Assembly (NCBI RefSeq): GCF_001905445.1
Contig: NZ_LIVQ01000001.1
Span: 1,636,335 to 1,700,334 of the forward strand
Direction: 5' to 3'
Origin: Streptomyces sp. CB00455
GTDB taxonomy: Bacteria > Actinomycetota > Actinomycetes > Streptomycetales > Streptomycetaceae
DNA: 64,000 bases
A program made the translations under genes and the position numbers. The notes under the pieces are model-generated. The model searched no databases, was not told the origin of the DNA, and was given only the letters and a program-made list of their open reading frames with translations. This document shows positions 33,828 through 42,300 of the stretch, one piece after another (within the stretch, counting starts at the first letter, position 1; every line of letters begins with the position of its first letter).

Positions 33828-34583
33828 ATGACGAACCCTCCCGTGGAACCCGTCCGCATGACCAATCCGGTACGCCTCGACGACCTCATCGAGGCCATCA
33901 AGAAGGTCCACACCGACACCCTGGAGCAACTCAGCGGCGCCGTCGTCGTCGCCGAGTCCCTCGGTGACGTGGCCGACCATCTGATCGGCCACTTCGTCGA
34001 CCAGGCCCGCCGCTCCGGAGCCTCCTGGACCGACATCGGCCGCAGCATGGGCGTCACCCGCCAGGCCGCCCAGAAACGCTTCGTCCCCAAGGCCGACAAG
34101 GAGGGCGACCCGGGCCTCGACCCCAACGAGGGCTTCGGCCGCTTCACCCCGCGCGCCCGCAACGTCGTCGTCACCGCCCAGAACGAGGCCCGCGCCGCCG
34201 GCGGCACCGAGATCCGCACCGAGCACCTGCTCCTCGGCCTGCTCAGCGAGCCGGAGGGCCTGGCGGCCCTCGCCCTGACCGCCCAGGGGGTCGCGGCCGG
34301 CGACGTGCGCACCGCGGCGACGGCGACGCTGCCCCCGGCCGCGGAGGCCGTCCCCGACCTCATCCCCTTCGACGCCTCCGCGAAGAAGGCCCTGGAGCTC
34401 ACCTTCCGCGAGGCCCTGCGCCTGGGTCACAACTACGTCGGCACCGAGCACGTCCTGCTCGCGCTCCTGGAGCTGGAGCACGGCACGGGCCCGCTCAGCG
34501 GCCTCGGCGTGGACAAGGACGCCGTCGAGGCCTGGGTCACCGAAGCCCTGGCAGCCGTACTCGGCGACGCGGACGCGCAGTAG
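33828..34583 (+). CDS. HTH protein with two Clp-N (ClpA/ClpC N-terminal) repeats
   Basis: 251 residues. A helix-turn-helix (SWTDIGRSMGVTRQAAQKRF, ~67-86) is followed by two Clp-N repeats at ~105-170 and ~185-250 (TEIRTEHLLLGLLSE and HNYVGTEHVLLALLELE). Clp-N modules recruit substrates or adaptors to Clp ATPases; here there is no AAA domain, so the protein may couple Clp-linked proteolysis or stress to transcription, or act as a repressor. The start ATG 33828 lacks a ribosome site but lies seven nt after the -10 box, so it is probably leaderless. A second ATG at 33858 is possible. It overlaps the convergent AI-2E gene by 47 bp. Confidence 0.85.
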   Translation: MTNPPVEPVRMTNPVRLDDLIEAIKKVHTDTLEQLSGAVVVAESLGDVADHLIGHFVDQARRSGASWTDIGRSMGVTRQAAQKRFVPKADKEGDPGLDPNEGFGRFTPRARNVVVTAQNEARAAGGTEIRTEHLLLGLLSEPEGLAALALTAQGVAAGDVRTAATATLPPAAEAVPDLIPFDASAKKALELTFREALRLGHNYVGTEHVLLALLELEHGTGPLSGLGVDKDAVEAWVTEALAAVLGDADAQ

Positions 34584-35868
34584 AGGCGTCCGCGTCCCGC
34601 GTCAGCTCGTACCGCTTCACGTACGCGCCGAGGAACGCCTGCAGCGTGGCGACGGCCGGGATCGCGATGAGCGCCCCGACCGCGCCCAGCAGGGCGGTGC
34701 CCGCGATGACCGAGCCGAAGGCCACCGCCGGGTGGATGTCGACGGTCCTGGACGTCAGCTTGGGCTGCAGGACGTAGTTCTCGAACTGCTGGTAGACGAC
34801 GACGAAGCCGAAGACGTACAGCGCGTACCAGGGGTTGACCGTGAAGGCCAGCAGCATCGGCAGCGCGCCCGCGAGGTAGGTGCCGATCGTGGGGATGAAC
34901 TGGGAGACGAGTCCCACCCACACGGCGAGCGCGGGCGCGTACGGCACGCCGAGGACCGCCAGCAGGACGTAGTGGGCGACGCCGGAGATCAGCGCCATCA
35001 GCCCGCGCGAGTACAGGTAGCCGCCCGTCTTGGCGACGGCGATCTCCCAGGCGCGCAGCACCTCGGACTGCTTGGCGGGCGGCAGTACGGAGCACAGCGC
35101 GCGCCGCAGCCGCGGCCCGTCGGCGGCGAAGTAGAAGGAGAACAGCCCGATCGTCAGCAGTTTGAAGAGTCCGCCGAGGACGGTGGCGGACACGTCCAGC
35201 ACGCCGCTCGCACTGTTCTGCACGTACTTCTGGAGCCAGTCGGAGTGCAGCATGCTGTCCTGGATGTCCAGCCGGGACAGCTTGGTGTGGAAGGCCGCGT
35301 TGATCGAGTTGATGACCGAGTCGAGGTAGCGCGGGAAGTTCTCCACCAGGTCGACGATCTGCCCGGCGAGCATCGAGCCGAGCAGCGCGAGGAAGCCGGC
35401 GACGAAGGCGAAGACGGCGAGGAACACCAGGAAGGTGGCGAGCCCGCGGCGCATGCCGCGCGCGGCCATCCGGGAGACCGCCGGCTCGACCGCGAGCGCC
35501 AGGAAGAACGCGATCAGGATGTTGACGAGCAGCCCGATCAGCTGGTGGAAGGCCCAGCTGCCGAGCTGGAAGCAGGCGACGAGCGCCAGTACGAGGACCA
35601 CGGCGCGCGGCAGCCAGCGCGGCATCCGGTCCCCGTACCCGGCCGGGAAGGGCCGGGCGGGAGGCTCCCCGCCGCCGTCGGGGGCGGGGACCGGCCCGGC
35701 CGGGCCCGACCAGTCGCCGGGAGCGGCGGCCCGACCCCCCGGACCTGCGGGAGCGGGCGGGGCGCCGAGGGCGGCCGGCCCTCCGGGGCCGCCGGGCTCG
35801 GGCCGCCGGGGCGGCGGCGCGCCCTTGGCGTGTACGTGCTGGTCGGTCGTGTCTTCGGTGGCTGCCAC
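34537..35868 (-). CDS. AI-2E family transporter (PerM-like)
   Basis: 443 residues from GTG 35868. A Pro/Gly-rich cytosolic N-terminus of ~80 residues is followed by six to eight hydrophobic helices with the AI-2E/PerM pattern: PRAVVLVLALVACFQLG, LVNILIAFFLALAVEPAVSRM, FIPTIGTYLAGALPMLLAF, PKLTSRTVDIHPAVAFGSVIAGTALLG, IPAVATLQAFL. Family members have diverse transport roles; autoinducer-2 export applies only to few. The substrate here is unknown. Its last 47 bases overlap the convergent HTH/Clp-N gene. Upstream is DUF3046. Confidence 0.87.
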   Translation of the reverse strand: MAATEDTTDQHVHAKGAPPPRRPEPGGPGGPAALGAPPAPAGPGGRAAAPGDWSGPAGPVPAPDGGGEPPARPFPAGYGDRMPRWLPRAVVLVLALVACFQLGSWAFHQLIGLLVNILIAFFLALAVEPAVSRMAARGMRRGLATFLVFLAVFAFVAGFLALLGSMLAGQIVDLVENFPRYLDSVINSINAAFHTKLSRLDIQDSMLHSDWLQKYVQNSASGVLDVSATVLGGLFKLLTIGLFSFYFAADGPRLRRALCSVLPPAKQSEVLRAWEIAVAKTGGYLYSRGLMALISGVAHYVLLAVLGVPYAPALAVWVGLVSQFIPTIGTYLAGALPMLLAFTVNPWYALYVFGFVVVYQQFENYVLQPKLTSRTVDIHPAVAFGSVIAGTALLGAVGALIAIPAVATLQAFLGAYVKRYELTRDADASTARPRRRVRLPGLR

Positions 35869-35973
35869 ACGGCAAGTCTGTCCCACCGGCGGCCCGTACC
35901 GCGAAGCGGCGCCGCGCGCCGGCTCCGGCCCGGCCGCCCCGGCGCCCCTGCGCGCCGGGCCCCGCACCCGGCG

Positions 35974-36168
35974 TCAGCGCAGCGAGGCCGGCACGTCCAT
36001 CGCCGAACACACCGCGCGCCACACGTCCTTGGCCTCCCAGCCCGCCTCGAGCGCCTGGTGGACGGTCCGGCCGCCGAGCTCCGTCATGACATGGTCCCGG
36101 GCGAAGGAGTCCGCGTAGCCCGCACCGAAGTGCTCCGCCATCCGCTCCCAGAAAATCGTCAACCGCAT
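35974..36168 (-). CDS. DUF3046 protein
   Basis: 64 residues: MRLTIFWERMAEHFGAGYADSFARDH with a C-terminal WRAVC segment. The family is small, actinobacterial and often lies near recA and recX, but its function is unknown. ATG 36168 follows GGAGGC. It is divergent from the toroid-like gene with an 81-nt gap. Confidence 0.88.
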   Translation of the reverse strand: MRLTIFWERMAEHFGAGYADSFARDHVMTELGGRTVHQALEAGWEAKDVWRAVCSAMDVPASLR

Positions 36169-36249
36169 GCCTCCAGTATCCCGCCCCGGAGAGTGCACCC
36201 GCCCCGTTCGTCCCCCGGCGCCGCTCCACGGCGCCCTACGGTTTCCCGC

Positions 36250-37281
36250 ATGTCTGGAGACGAAGTCCCCCCGGCGCCCGCCACGGCGGCCCCGGTCCCG
36301 CCGCAGGCCCGGCCGGTCCCCGGGGCCCGCTCGGCCCCGCTGGACCGCGCGGAACGGTTCATCTGGCTCACGGCCCGCGTGCTGGAGCAGCGGCGGTTCG
36401 CGTTCCACTTCCTCGGCGGGGACGCCGGACCGGTGGACACCGCCCTCGCTTCCCACCTCAACGGCGACGGCGGCTACGGGCACGCCCTCGATCCCGATGT
36501 GCGCGGCCCGCTCAGCCAGCCCCTGCACACCGTGTACGCGCTGCGCGTCCTGGACGGCCTGGGACGCTGCGCCGGGCCCCGCGTCGAGCGGCTGTGCGGC
36601 CACCTCACCCGCGTCTCCACCGCGGAGGGGGCCCTCCCCGTGCTCTCGCCGGGCCCGCGCGAGCACCCGGCGGCCCCCTACCACCTCGCGCAGGACGACC
36701 CGCCGGGGGCGCTGCTGACCACCGGCCCGGTCGTCGGCCTGCTGCACCGCAACCGGGTCTGGCACGCCTGGCTCTTCCGGGCCACGGACTTCTGCTGGGA
36801 CCGCATCGAGGGGCTGCGCCACTCGCACCCGTACGAGGTCCGCAGCGCGGTGGACTTCCTCGACGGCGTCCCCGACCGGGCGCGCGCGACGGCCGCCGCG
36901 GACCGGCTGGGGCGGCTGGTGCGCGCGCAGGGCCTCGTCGTGCTCGATCCGGCGCGGCGCCGCGAGCATCCGCCCGCCCGCGGCTACGCGCCGCAGGAGC
37001 AGCTTTTCCCGCACGACTTCGCCACGAGGCCCGAGTCGCTGGCCCGCGGCTGGTTCACCGCCGAGGAGCTGCGCCGCTCGCTGGACTTCCTGGCCGGCCG
37101 GCAGCAGCCGGACGGCGGCTGGCCGCAGCGCCGCAGGCCCTGGGCGCCGGGCAGCGCGCTGGAGCGGCGGCCGATCGCCACCCTGGAGGCGCTGCTGACG
37201 CTGCGCGCCTACGGACGCCTCCCGGACGCAGGGTCCGCCGGGAGCGGGCTCAACCGCCCAGGGCCCGTACCCCCGCGGTGA
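36250..37281 (+). CDS. Prenyltransferase/squalene-cyclase-like toroid protein, unknown function
   Basis: 343 residues. After a Pro/Ala-rich N-terminus (~30) there is a helical body with short repeat-like DGG motifs: NGDGGYGHALDPDVRG (~72-85) and QQPDGGWPQRRRPW (~297-310). These resemble QW motifs of alpha/alpha-toroid enzymes and prenyltransferase beta subunits. No DXDD or DDXXD motif was spotted, so catalysis cannot be assigned. It lies between DUF3046 and azlD and overlaps the convergent azlD end by 32 bp. Confidence 0.7.
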   Translation: MSGDEVPPAPATAAPVPPQARPVPGARSAPLDRAERFIWLTARVLEQRRFAFHFLGGDAGPVDTALASHLNGDGGYGHALDPDVRGPLSQPLHTVYALRVLDGLGRCAGPRVERLCGHLTRVSTAEGALPVLSPGPREHPAAPYHLAQDDPPGALLTTGPVVGLLHRNRVWHAWLFRATDFCWDRIEGLRHSHPYEVRSAVDFLDGVPDRARATAAADRLGRLVRAQGLVVLDPARRREHPPARGYAPQEQLFPHDFATRPESLARGWFTAEELRRSLDFLAGRQQPDGGWPQRRRPWAPGSALERRPIATLEALLTLRAYGRLPDAGSAGSGLNRPGPVPPR

Positions 37282-37558
37282 CCGCGACGGCGGCGGCGAC
37301 GACCAGCAGGAAGGGGGCCCGCGCCAGCAGCGCGGCCGCGGCGGCGGCCAGCCCGGCGGCGCGGGCGTCGAGGACGAGCTCGTGGCCCGTGCTGAAGGTC
37401 TGCTGCGCGGTGAGCGCGGCGAGCAGGGCCACGGGCAGCAGGGCGGAGAGCCGGCGCACCAGCGGCCGCTCCAGGGCCTGGGCGGGGACGAGCAGCCCGA
37501 CCAGTTTGACGGCGTAGCAGCCGACGACGGTCAGCCCGATGGCGATCCAGACGTTCAC
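37250..37558 (-). CDS. azlD: AzlD-family branched-chain amino acid exporter subunit
   Basis: 102 residues from GTG 37558, whose GTGA overlaps the azlC stop. Three to four hydrophobic stretches (VWIAIGLTVVGCYAVKLVGLLV, LLPVALLAALTAQQ, ARAPFLLVVAAAVAVTAGV). AzlCD pairs export branched-chain amino acids or analogues. The short length and coupling support the call. Confidence 0.88.
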   Translation of the reverse strand: MNVWIAIGLTVVGCYAVKLVGLLVPAQALERPLVRRLSALLPVALLAALTAQQTFSTGHELVLDARAAGLAAAAAALLARAPFLLVVAAAVAVTAGVRALGG

Positions 37559-38253
37559 GAGCGGCGTCCCTTCATCCACAGCACGGCCGGCGCGGCCAGC
37601 GCGGCGATCAGGACCGGCACCCCGGCGGGCAGCACGGGCAGGAAGCCCAGCCCGAGGACGAGCGCGAGGGCGGCGACGGCCCGCTCGGTGCCGGTCCGCA
37701 GCATCGGCGCGAGCAGCGCCAGGAAGACGGCGGGCCCGGCGGCGTCAAGGCCCCACACCCTGGTGTCGCCGATGGCCTCGGCGCCGAGCGCCCCGAGCAG
37801 GGTGGTGAGGTTCCACAGCACGTACAGGCTGATCCCGGTGGCGGCGAAGCCGAGCCGGGCCGACCTGCGGTCCGGCTGGGCCAGCGCCACGGCGGTGGTC
37901 TCGTCGATCACCCAGTGCGCGGCGAAGGGCCGTACGGCGCGCGGCAGCGCGAGCAGCTGCGACAGCCTCAGCCCGTAGAAGGCGTTGCGCGTCCCGAGGA
38001 AGAAGGCGCCGGCGGCGGCGGTGAACGGATTGCCGCCGGCCGCCAGCGCCCCGACCAGCGCGAACTGCGAGGCGCCGGTGAAGACGAGCAGGCTCAGCAC
38101 GCAGGCCTGGAGCGCGTCGATCCCGGCCCCCGCGGCGGTCACCCCGAAGGCGAACCCGGACAGCCCGACGGCCACCCCCACCCCGAGCGCGTCCCGCACG
38201 ACGGCGCCGCGCGGCCGTCCTTCGGCGACCCCCTCGGGGGTCTCCTGCGTCAT
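37555..38253 (-). CDS. azlC: AzlC-family branched-chain amino acid exporter
   Basis: 232 residues from ATG 38253 (a GTG at 38271 would add six). Hydrophobic helices with the AzlC pattern: VGLSGFAFGVTAAGAGIDALQ, LSLLVFTGASQFALVGALAAGG, AFFLGTRNAFYGLRLSQLL and HWVIDETTAVALAQ. It forms the complex with AzlD. The AraC regulator directly upstream on the same strand probably controls it. Confidence 0.9.
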   Translation of the reverse strand: MTQETPEGVAEGRPRGAVVRDALGVGVAVGLSGFAFGVTAAGAGIDALQACVLSLLVFTGASQFALVGALAAGGNPFTAAAGAFFLGTRNAFYGLRLSQLLALPRAVRPFAAHWVIDETTAVALAQPDRRSARLGFAATGISLYVLWNLTTLLGALGAEAIGDTRVWGLDAAGPAVFLALLAPMLRTGTERAVAALALVLGLGFLPVLPAGVPVLIAALAAPAVLWMKGRRS

Positions 38254-38429
38254 GATCCGATGTTCTCCCACGCCCCGAAGCTACGCAGGCCGGGGCGGCG
38301 CGGTCTTGTACGTTCCTGCGGTCCGGCCGGCGGACCGGACCGCGGGACGGCTGCGGCGTACGCGCTGTCCTACGCGCCGTCGTGCGTGCCCGCGCCCGCC
38401 CCGGCCCCGGCCCCGGCCCCGGCCGGAGG

Positions 38430-39266
38430 CTACCCGGCGGCCCGTTCCCGCCGGTAGGCCCCCGGCGGAACCCCCACGATCCGGGTGAAGTGCCGGTTCA
38501 GGTGCGGCTGGTCGGTGAAGCCGACGGCGACGGCCACCTCCGCGGGCGGTGTTCCCGCGCCGAGCAGCCGTCGAGCCCGCCGGACCCGCGCGTCGGTCAG
38601 CCAGGTGTGGGGCGGCATCCCGTACCGGTCCCGGAAGGCGCGCAACAGGGCGAACGGACTCGTCCCGAGCTCCGCCGCGAGCTGTTCCAGCGAGGGCGGA
38701 GCGGCCATCCGCTCCTCCAGGAGCGCCCGGGCCCGCTCGGCGTCGGCGGCGCCCGCGCGCCGTACCGTACGGGCCGGCAGCGGTCCCGCGTGCCTGCCGA
38801 GCATGCGCGCCACCACGCCCCGCAGCAGCGTGTCGGCGGCCAGCGCGTTTCCGGCCTCGGCGGCCCGGTGGACCCCGGCGATCGCCCCCGAGCCCTCCGG
38901 GTCGGCGACCATGTCGGCGGTGAATCCGGGGGTTCCGCGCGGGGCGCCGATCTCGGCGGCGACCTCGGTGATCAGGTCGCGGGAGGGGTAGAGGGTGGCG
39001 TACGCCCAGCCCTCGGGGACCCCGGCCCGCGCGCTGTGCGCCACCTCGGGGTTGATCAGGACGACGCTGCCCGGTCCCGCCCGGACGGTACCGCCGGGCA
39101 GTCCGATCTCCTCGACGCCGCCGGTGACGGCCGCGATGACGTACCCGTCGTGGGCGTGGCGCGGGAAGGTGTGGCGTACGTAGCGGGCGCGCAGCAGGTC
39201 CAGCCCGGGCAGCTGCGGGTACTGCCAGTGCCGGGCCCACTCCCGGCGCTCCTCGTCCTTGCCCAT
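38430..39266 (-). CDS. AraC family transcriptional regulator
   Basis: 278 residues. An AraC-type cupin sensor (RHTFPRHAHDGYVIAAVTGGVEE, residues ~30-55; VLINPEVAHSAR) and a C-terminal double HTH with LEQLAAELGTSPFALLRAFRDRYGMPPHTWL and VAVAVGFTDQPHLNRHFTRIVGVPPGAYR. The His residues and the domain order fit the AraC regulators that sit next to LysE or AzlCD exporters, so it likely senses an amino acid. The 176-nt gap to azlC contains a CCCCGG tract. Confidence 0.9.
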   Translation of the reverse strand: MGKDEERREWARHWQYPQLPGLDLLRARYVRHTFPRHAHDGYVIAAVTGGVEEIGLPGGTVRAGPGSVVLINPEVAHSARAGVPEGWAYATLYPSRDLITEVAAEIGAPRGTPGFTADMVADPEGSGAIAGVHRAAEAGNALAADTLLRGVVARMLGRHAGPLPARTVRRAGAADAERARALLEERMAAPPSLEQLAAELGTSPFALLRAFRDRYGMPPHTWLTDARVRRARRLLGAGTPPAEVAVAVGFTDQPHLNRHFTRIVGVPPGAYRRERAAG

Positions 39267-39346
39267 CCACCCATTCTGCGCCCCGCCGGACGGGGGTGTT
39301 CTCGCAGGTCCGGATGGTTGTCGGTGGCGGGGTGCAGGATGGGGGC

Positions 39347-42300
39347 ATGTCCGGCTCCGCGCTCGCCTCGTTCTCCCCCGCGACCCGCTCCTGGTTCACG
39401 GGGGCCTTTCGTACGCCCACGCCCGCCCAGGAGGGCGCCTGGCGGGCGATCGCACAGGGTTCGGACGTGCTGGTCGTGGCGCCCACCGGCTCCGGCAAGA
39501 CCCTGGCCGCCTTCCTGGCCGCCCTCGACCAGCTGGCAGCGACCCCGCCGCCGGCCGAGCCGAAGAAGCGCTGCCGGGTGCTGTACGTATCGCCGCTGAA
39601 GGCCCTGGCGGTGGATGTGGAGCGCAATCTGCGCAGCCCCCTGACGGGCATCCGGCAGGAGTCCGTCCGCCTCGGTCTGCCGGAGCCGGAGATCCGGGTC
39701 GGGATCCGCTCCGGCGACACCCCGCCGGCCGAGCGCCGGGCGCTGGCCACCCGCCCGCCGGACATCCTGATCACCACGCCCGAGTCCCTCTTCCTGATGC
39801 TGACCTCGGCCGCGCGGGAAGCCCTCGCCGGGATCGAGACGGTGATCCTGGACGAGGTGCACGCCGTGGCCGGCACCAAGCGCGGCGCCCACCTCGCGCT
39901 CTCCCTGGAGCGTCTGGACGAACTGCTGCCGCGCCCGGCGCGCCGGATCGGCCTGTCGGCGACGGTCCGGCCGGTGGACGAGGTGGCCCGCTACCTCGCA
40001 CCGCGCGGCCGAACCATGATCGTGCAGCCCCCTTCCGCCAAGGAGTTCGACCTGTCCGTGGTCGTCCCCGTACAGGACATGGGCGAACTGGGCGGCTCGC
40101 CCGCGACCGAGGGCCGCGAGGGCGGCGACAAACCCTCGATCTGGCCCCATGTCGAGGAGCGGATCGCGGATCTGGTGCAAGCCCACCGCTCGACGATCGT
40201 GTTCGCGAATTCGCGCCGTCTCGCGGAGCGGCTGTGCAACCGGCTCAACGAGATCGCGTACGAGCGCGCCATGGGCGAGAAGATGCCGGAGGGCTCGCCC
40301 CCGGCGGAGATCATGGCGCAGTCGGGCGCCGCCCAGGGCGCCCCGCCGCTGCTGGCCCGCGCCCACCACGGTTCGGTCTCCAAGGAGCAGCGGGCTCTGG
40401 TGGAGGAGGATCTGAAGGCGGGCCGGCTGCCCGCGGTGGTCGCCACCTCCAGCCTGGAACTGGGCATCGACATGGGCGCGGTGGACCTGGTGATCCAGGT
40501 GGAGTCCCCGCCCTCGGTGGCCTCCGGGCTCCAGCGCGTGGGCCGGGCCGGGCACCAGGTCGGCGCGGTCTCCACCGGCGTGGTCTTCCCCAAGTACCGC
40601 GGCGACCTGGTGCAGGCGGCCGTGGTCACCGAGCGGATGCGCACCGGCTCGATCGAGTCCCTGCGCATCCCGTCGAACCCGCTGGACGTCCTGGCGCAGC
40701 AGCTGGTCGCGATGGTCGCGATGGACACGTGGCAACTGGACGACCTGCTGGCGCTGGTGCGCCGGGCGGCGCCCTTCGCGGCCCTGCCCGAGTCGGCGTT
40801 CACCTCGGTGCTGGACATGCTGGCCGGCCGCTATCCCTCGGACGCCTTCGCCGAGCTCAGGCCCCGTGTCGTCTGGGACCGCGTCGCCGGGACGATCACC
40901 GGCCGGCCGGGCGCCCAGCGGCTGGCGGTCACCTCGGGCGGCACCATCCCCGACCGCGGCCTCTTCGGGGTCTTCCTGGCCGGCTCCGACCCGAAGAAGG
41001 GCGGCGGGCGGGTCGGCGAGCTCGATGAGGAGATGGTCTACGAGTCCCGCGTCGGGGACGTCTTCACCCTGGGCACCAGCACCTGGCGGATCGAGGACAT
41101 CACCCGCGACCGCGTCCTGGTCACCCCAGCGCCCGGCGTGCCCGGGCGACTGCCGTTCTGGAAGGGCGACCAGCTGGGCCGCCCCCTGGAACTGGGCCGC
41201 GCCGTCGGCGCGTTCCTGCGCGAACTGGGCGGCCTCGGCGACGAGGACGCCCGGCTGCGGCTGCTGGCGGCAGGCCTGGACGCCTGGGCCGCGGAGAACG
41301 TCCTGACGTACCTCGCCGAGCAGCGCGCGGCATGCGGCCACGTGCCGGACGACCGGACCGTCGTGGTCGAGCGGTTCCGGGACGAGCTCGGCGACTGGCG
41401 GGTCGTCGTCCACTCCCCCTTCGGCGCCCAGGTGCACGCTCCGTGGGCGCTGGCGCTGAGCGCCCGGCTCGCCGAGAAGTACGGCATGGACGCCCAGGTC
41501 ATGCACGCCGATGACGGGATCGTGCTCCGCCTGCCCGATGCCGACCTGCTCTCCATGGACCTGCTCGACCACGACCCGGCGCATCCCGCCGGCTTCGAAT
41601 TCGACGACGAACAGGCCCCGCTGGGCGCCGCCGATGTCGTCTTCGACCGCGGCGACGTCAGCCGGATCGTCACCGACCAGGTCGGCGGTTCGGCGCTCTT
41701 CGCCTCCCGCTTCCGCGAATGCGCGGCCCGGGCGCTGCTGCTGCCGCGGCGCAGCCCCGGCAAGCGCACCCCCCTGTGGCAGCAGCGTCAGCGTGCCTCC
41801 CAACTGCTCCAGGTGGCTTCGGAGTTCGGGTCCTTCCCGATCGTGCTGGAAGCCGTGCGCGAGTGCCTCCAGGACGTCTTCGACGTGCCCGGCCTGACCG
41901 AGCTCATGGGTGACATCGAGGCGCGCCGCGTCCGGCTGGTCGAGGTCACCACTCCCGAACCCTCCCCCTTCGCCCGGTCGCTGCTCTTCGGGTACGTCGC
42001 CCAGTTCCTCTACGAGGGCGATTCGCCCCTCGCCGAGCGCAGGGCGGCCGCGCTGTCGCTGGACTCCCGCCTGCTGGCCGAGCTGCTCGGGCAGGCGGAG
42101 CTGCGCGAGCTGCTCGACGCGCAGGTGCTGGAGGAGCTGGAGCGGGAGCTCCAGTGGCGCACCGAGGACCGGCGGGCCAAGGACCCCGAGTCGGTGGCCG
42201 ACCTGCTGCGCATGCTGGGCCCCCTGACGGAGGCCGAACTGGCCGAGCGGGGAGCCGGTGCGGACTGGGCACAGGAGCTCGGCTCGGCCCGCCGCGCCAT

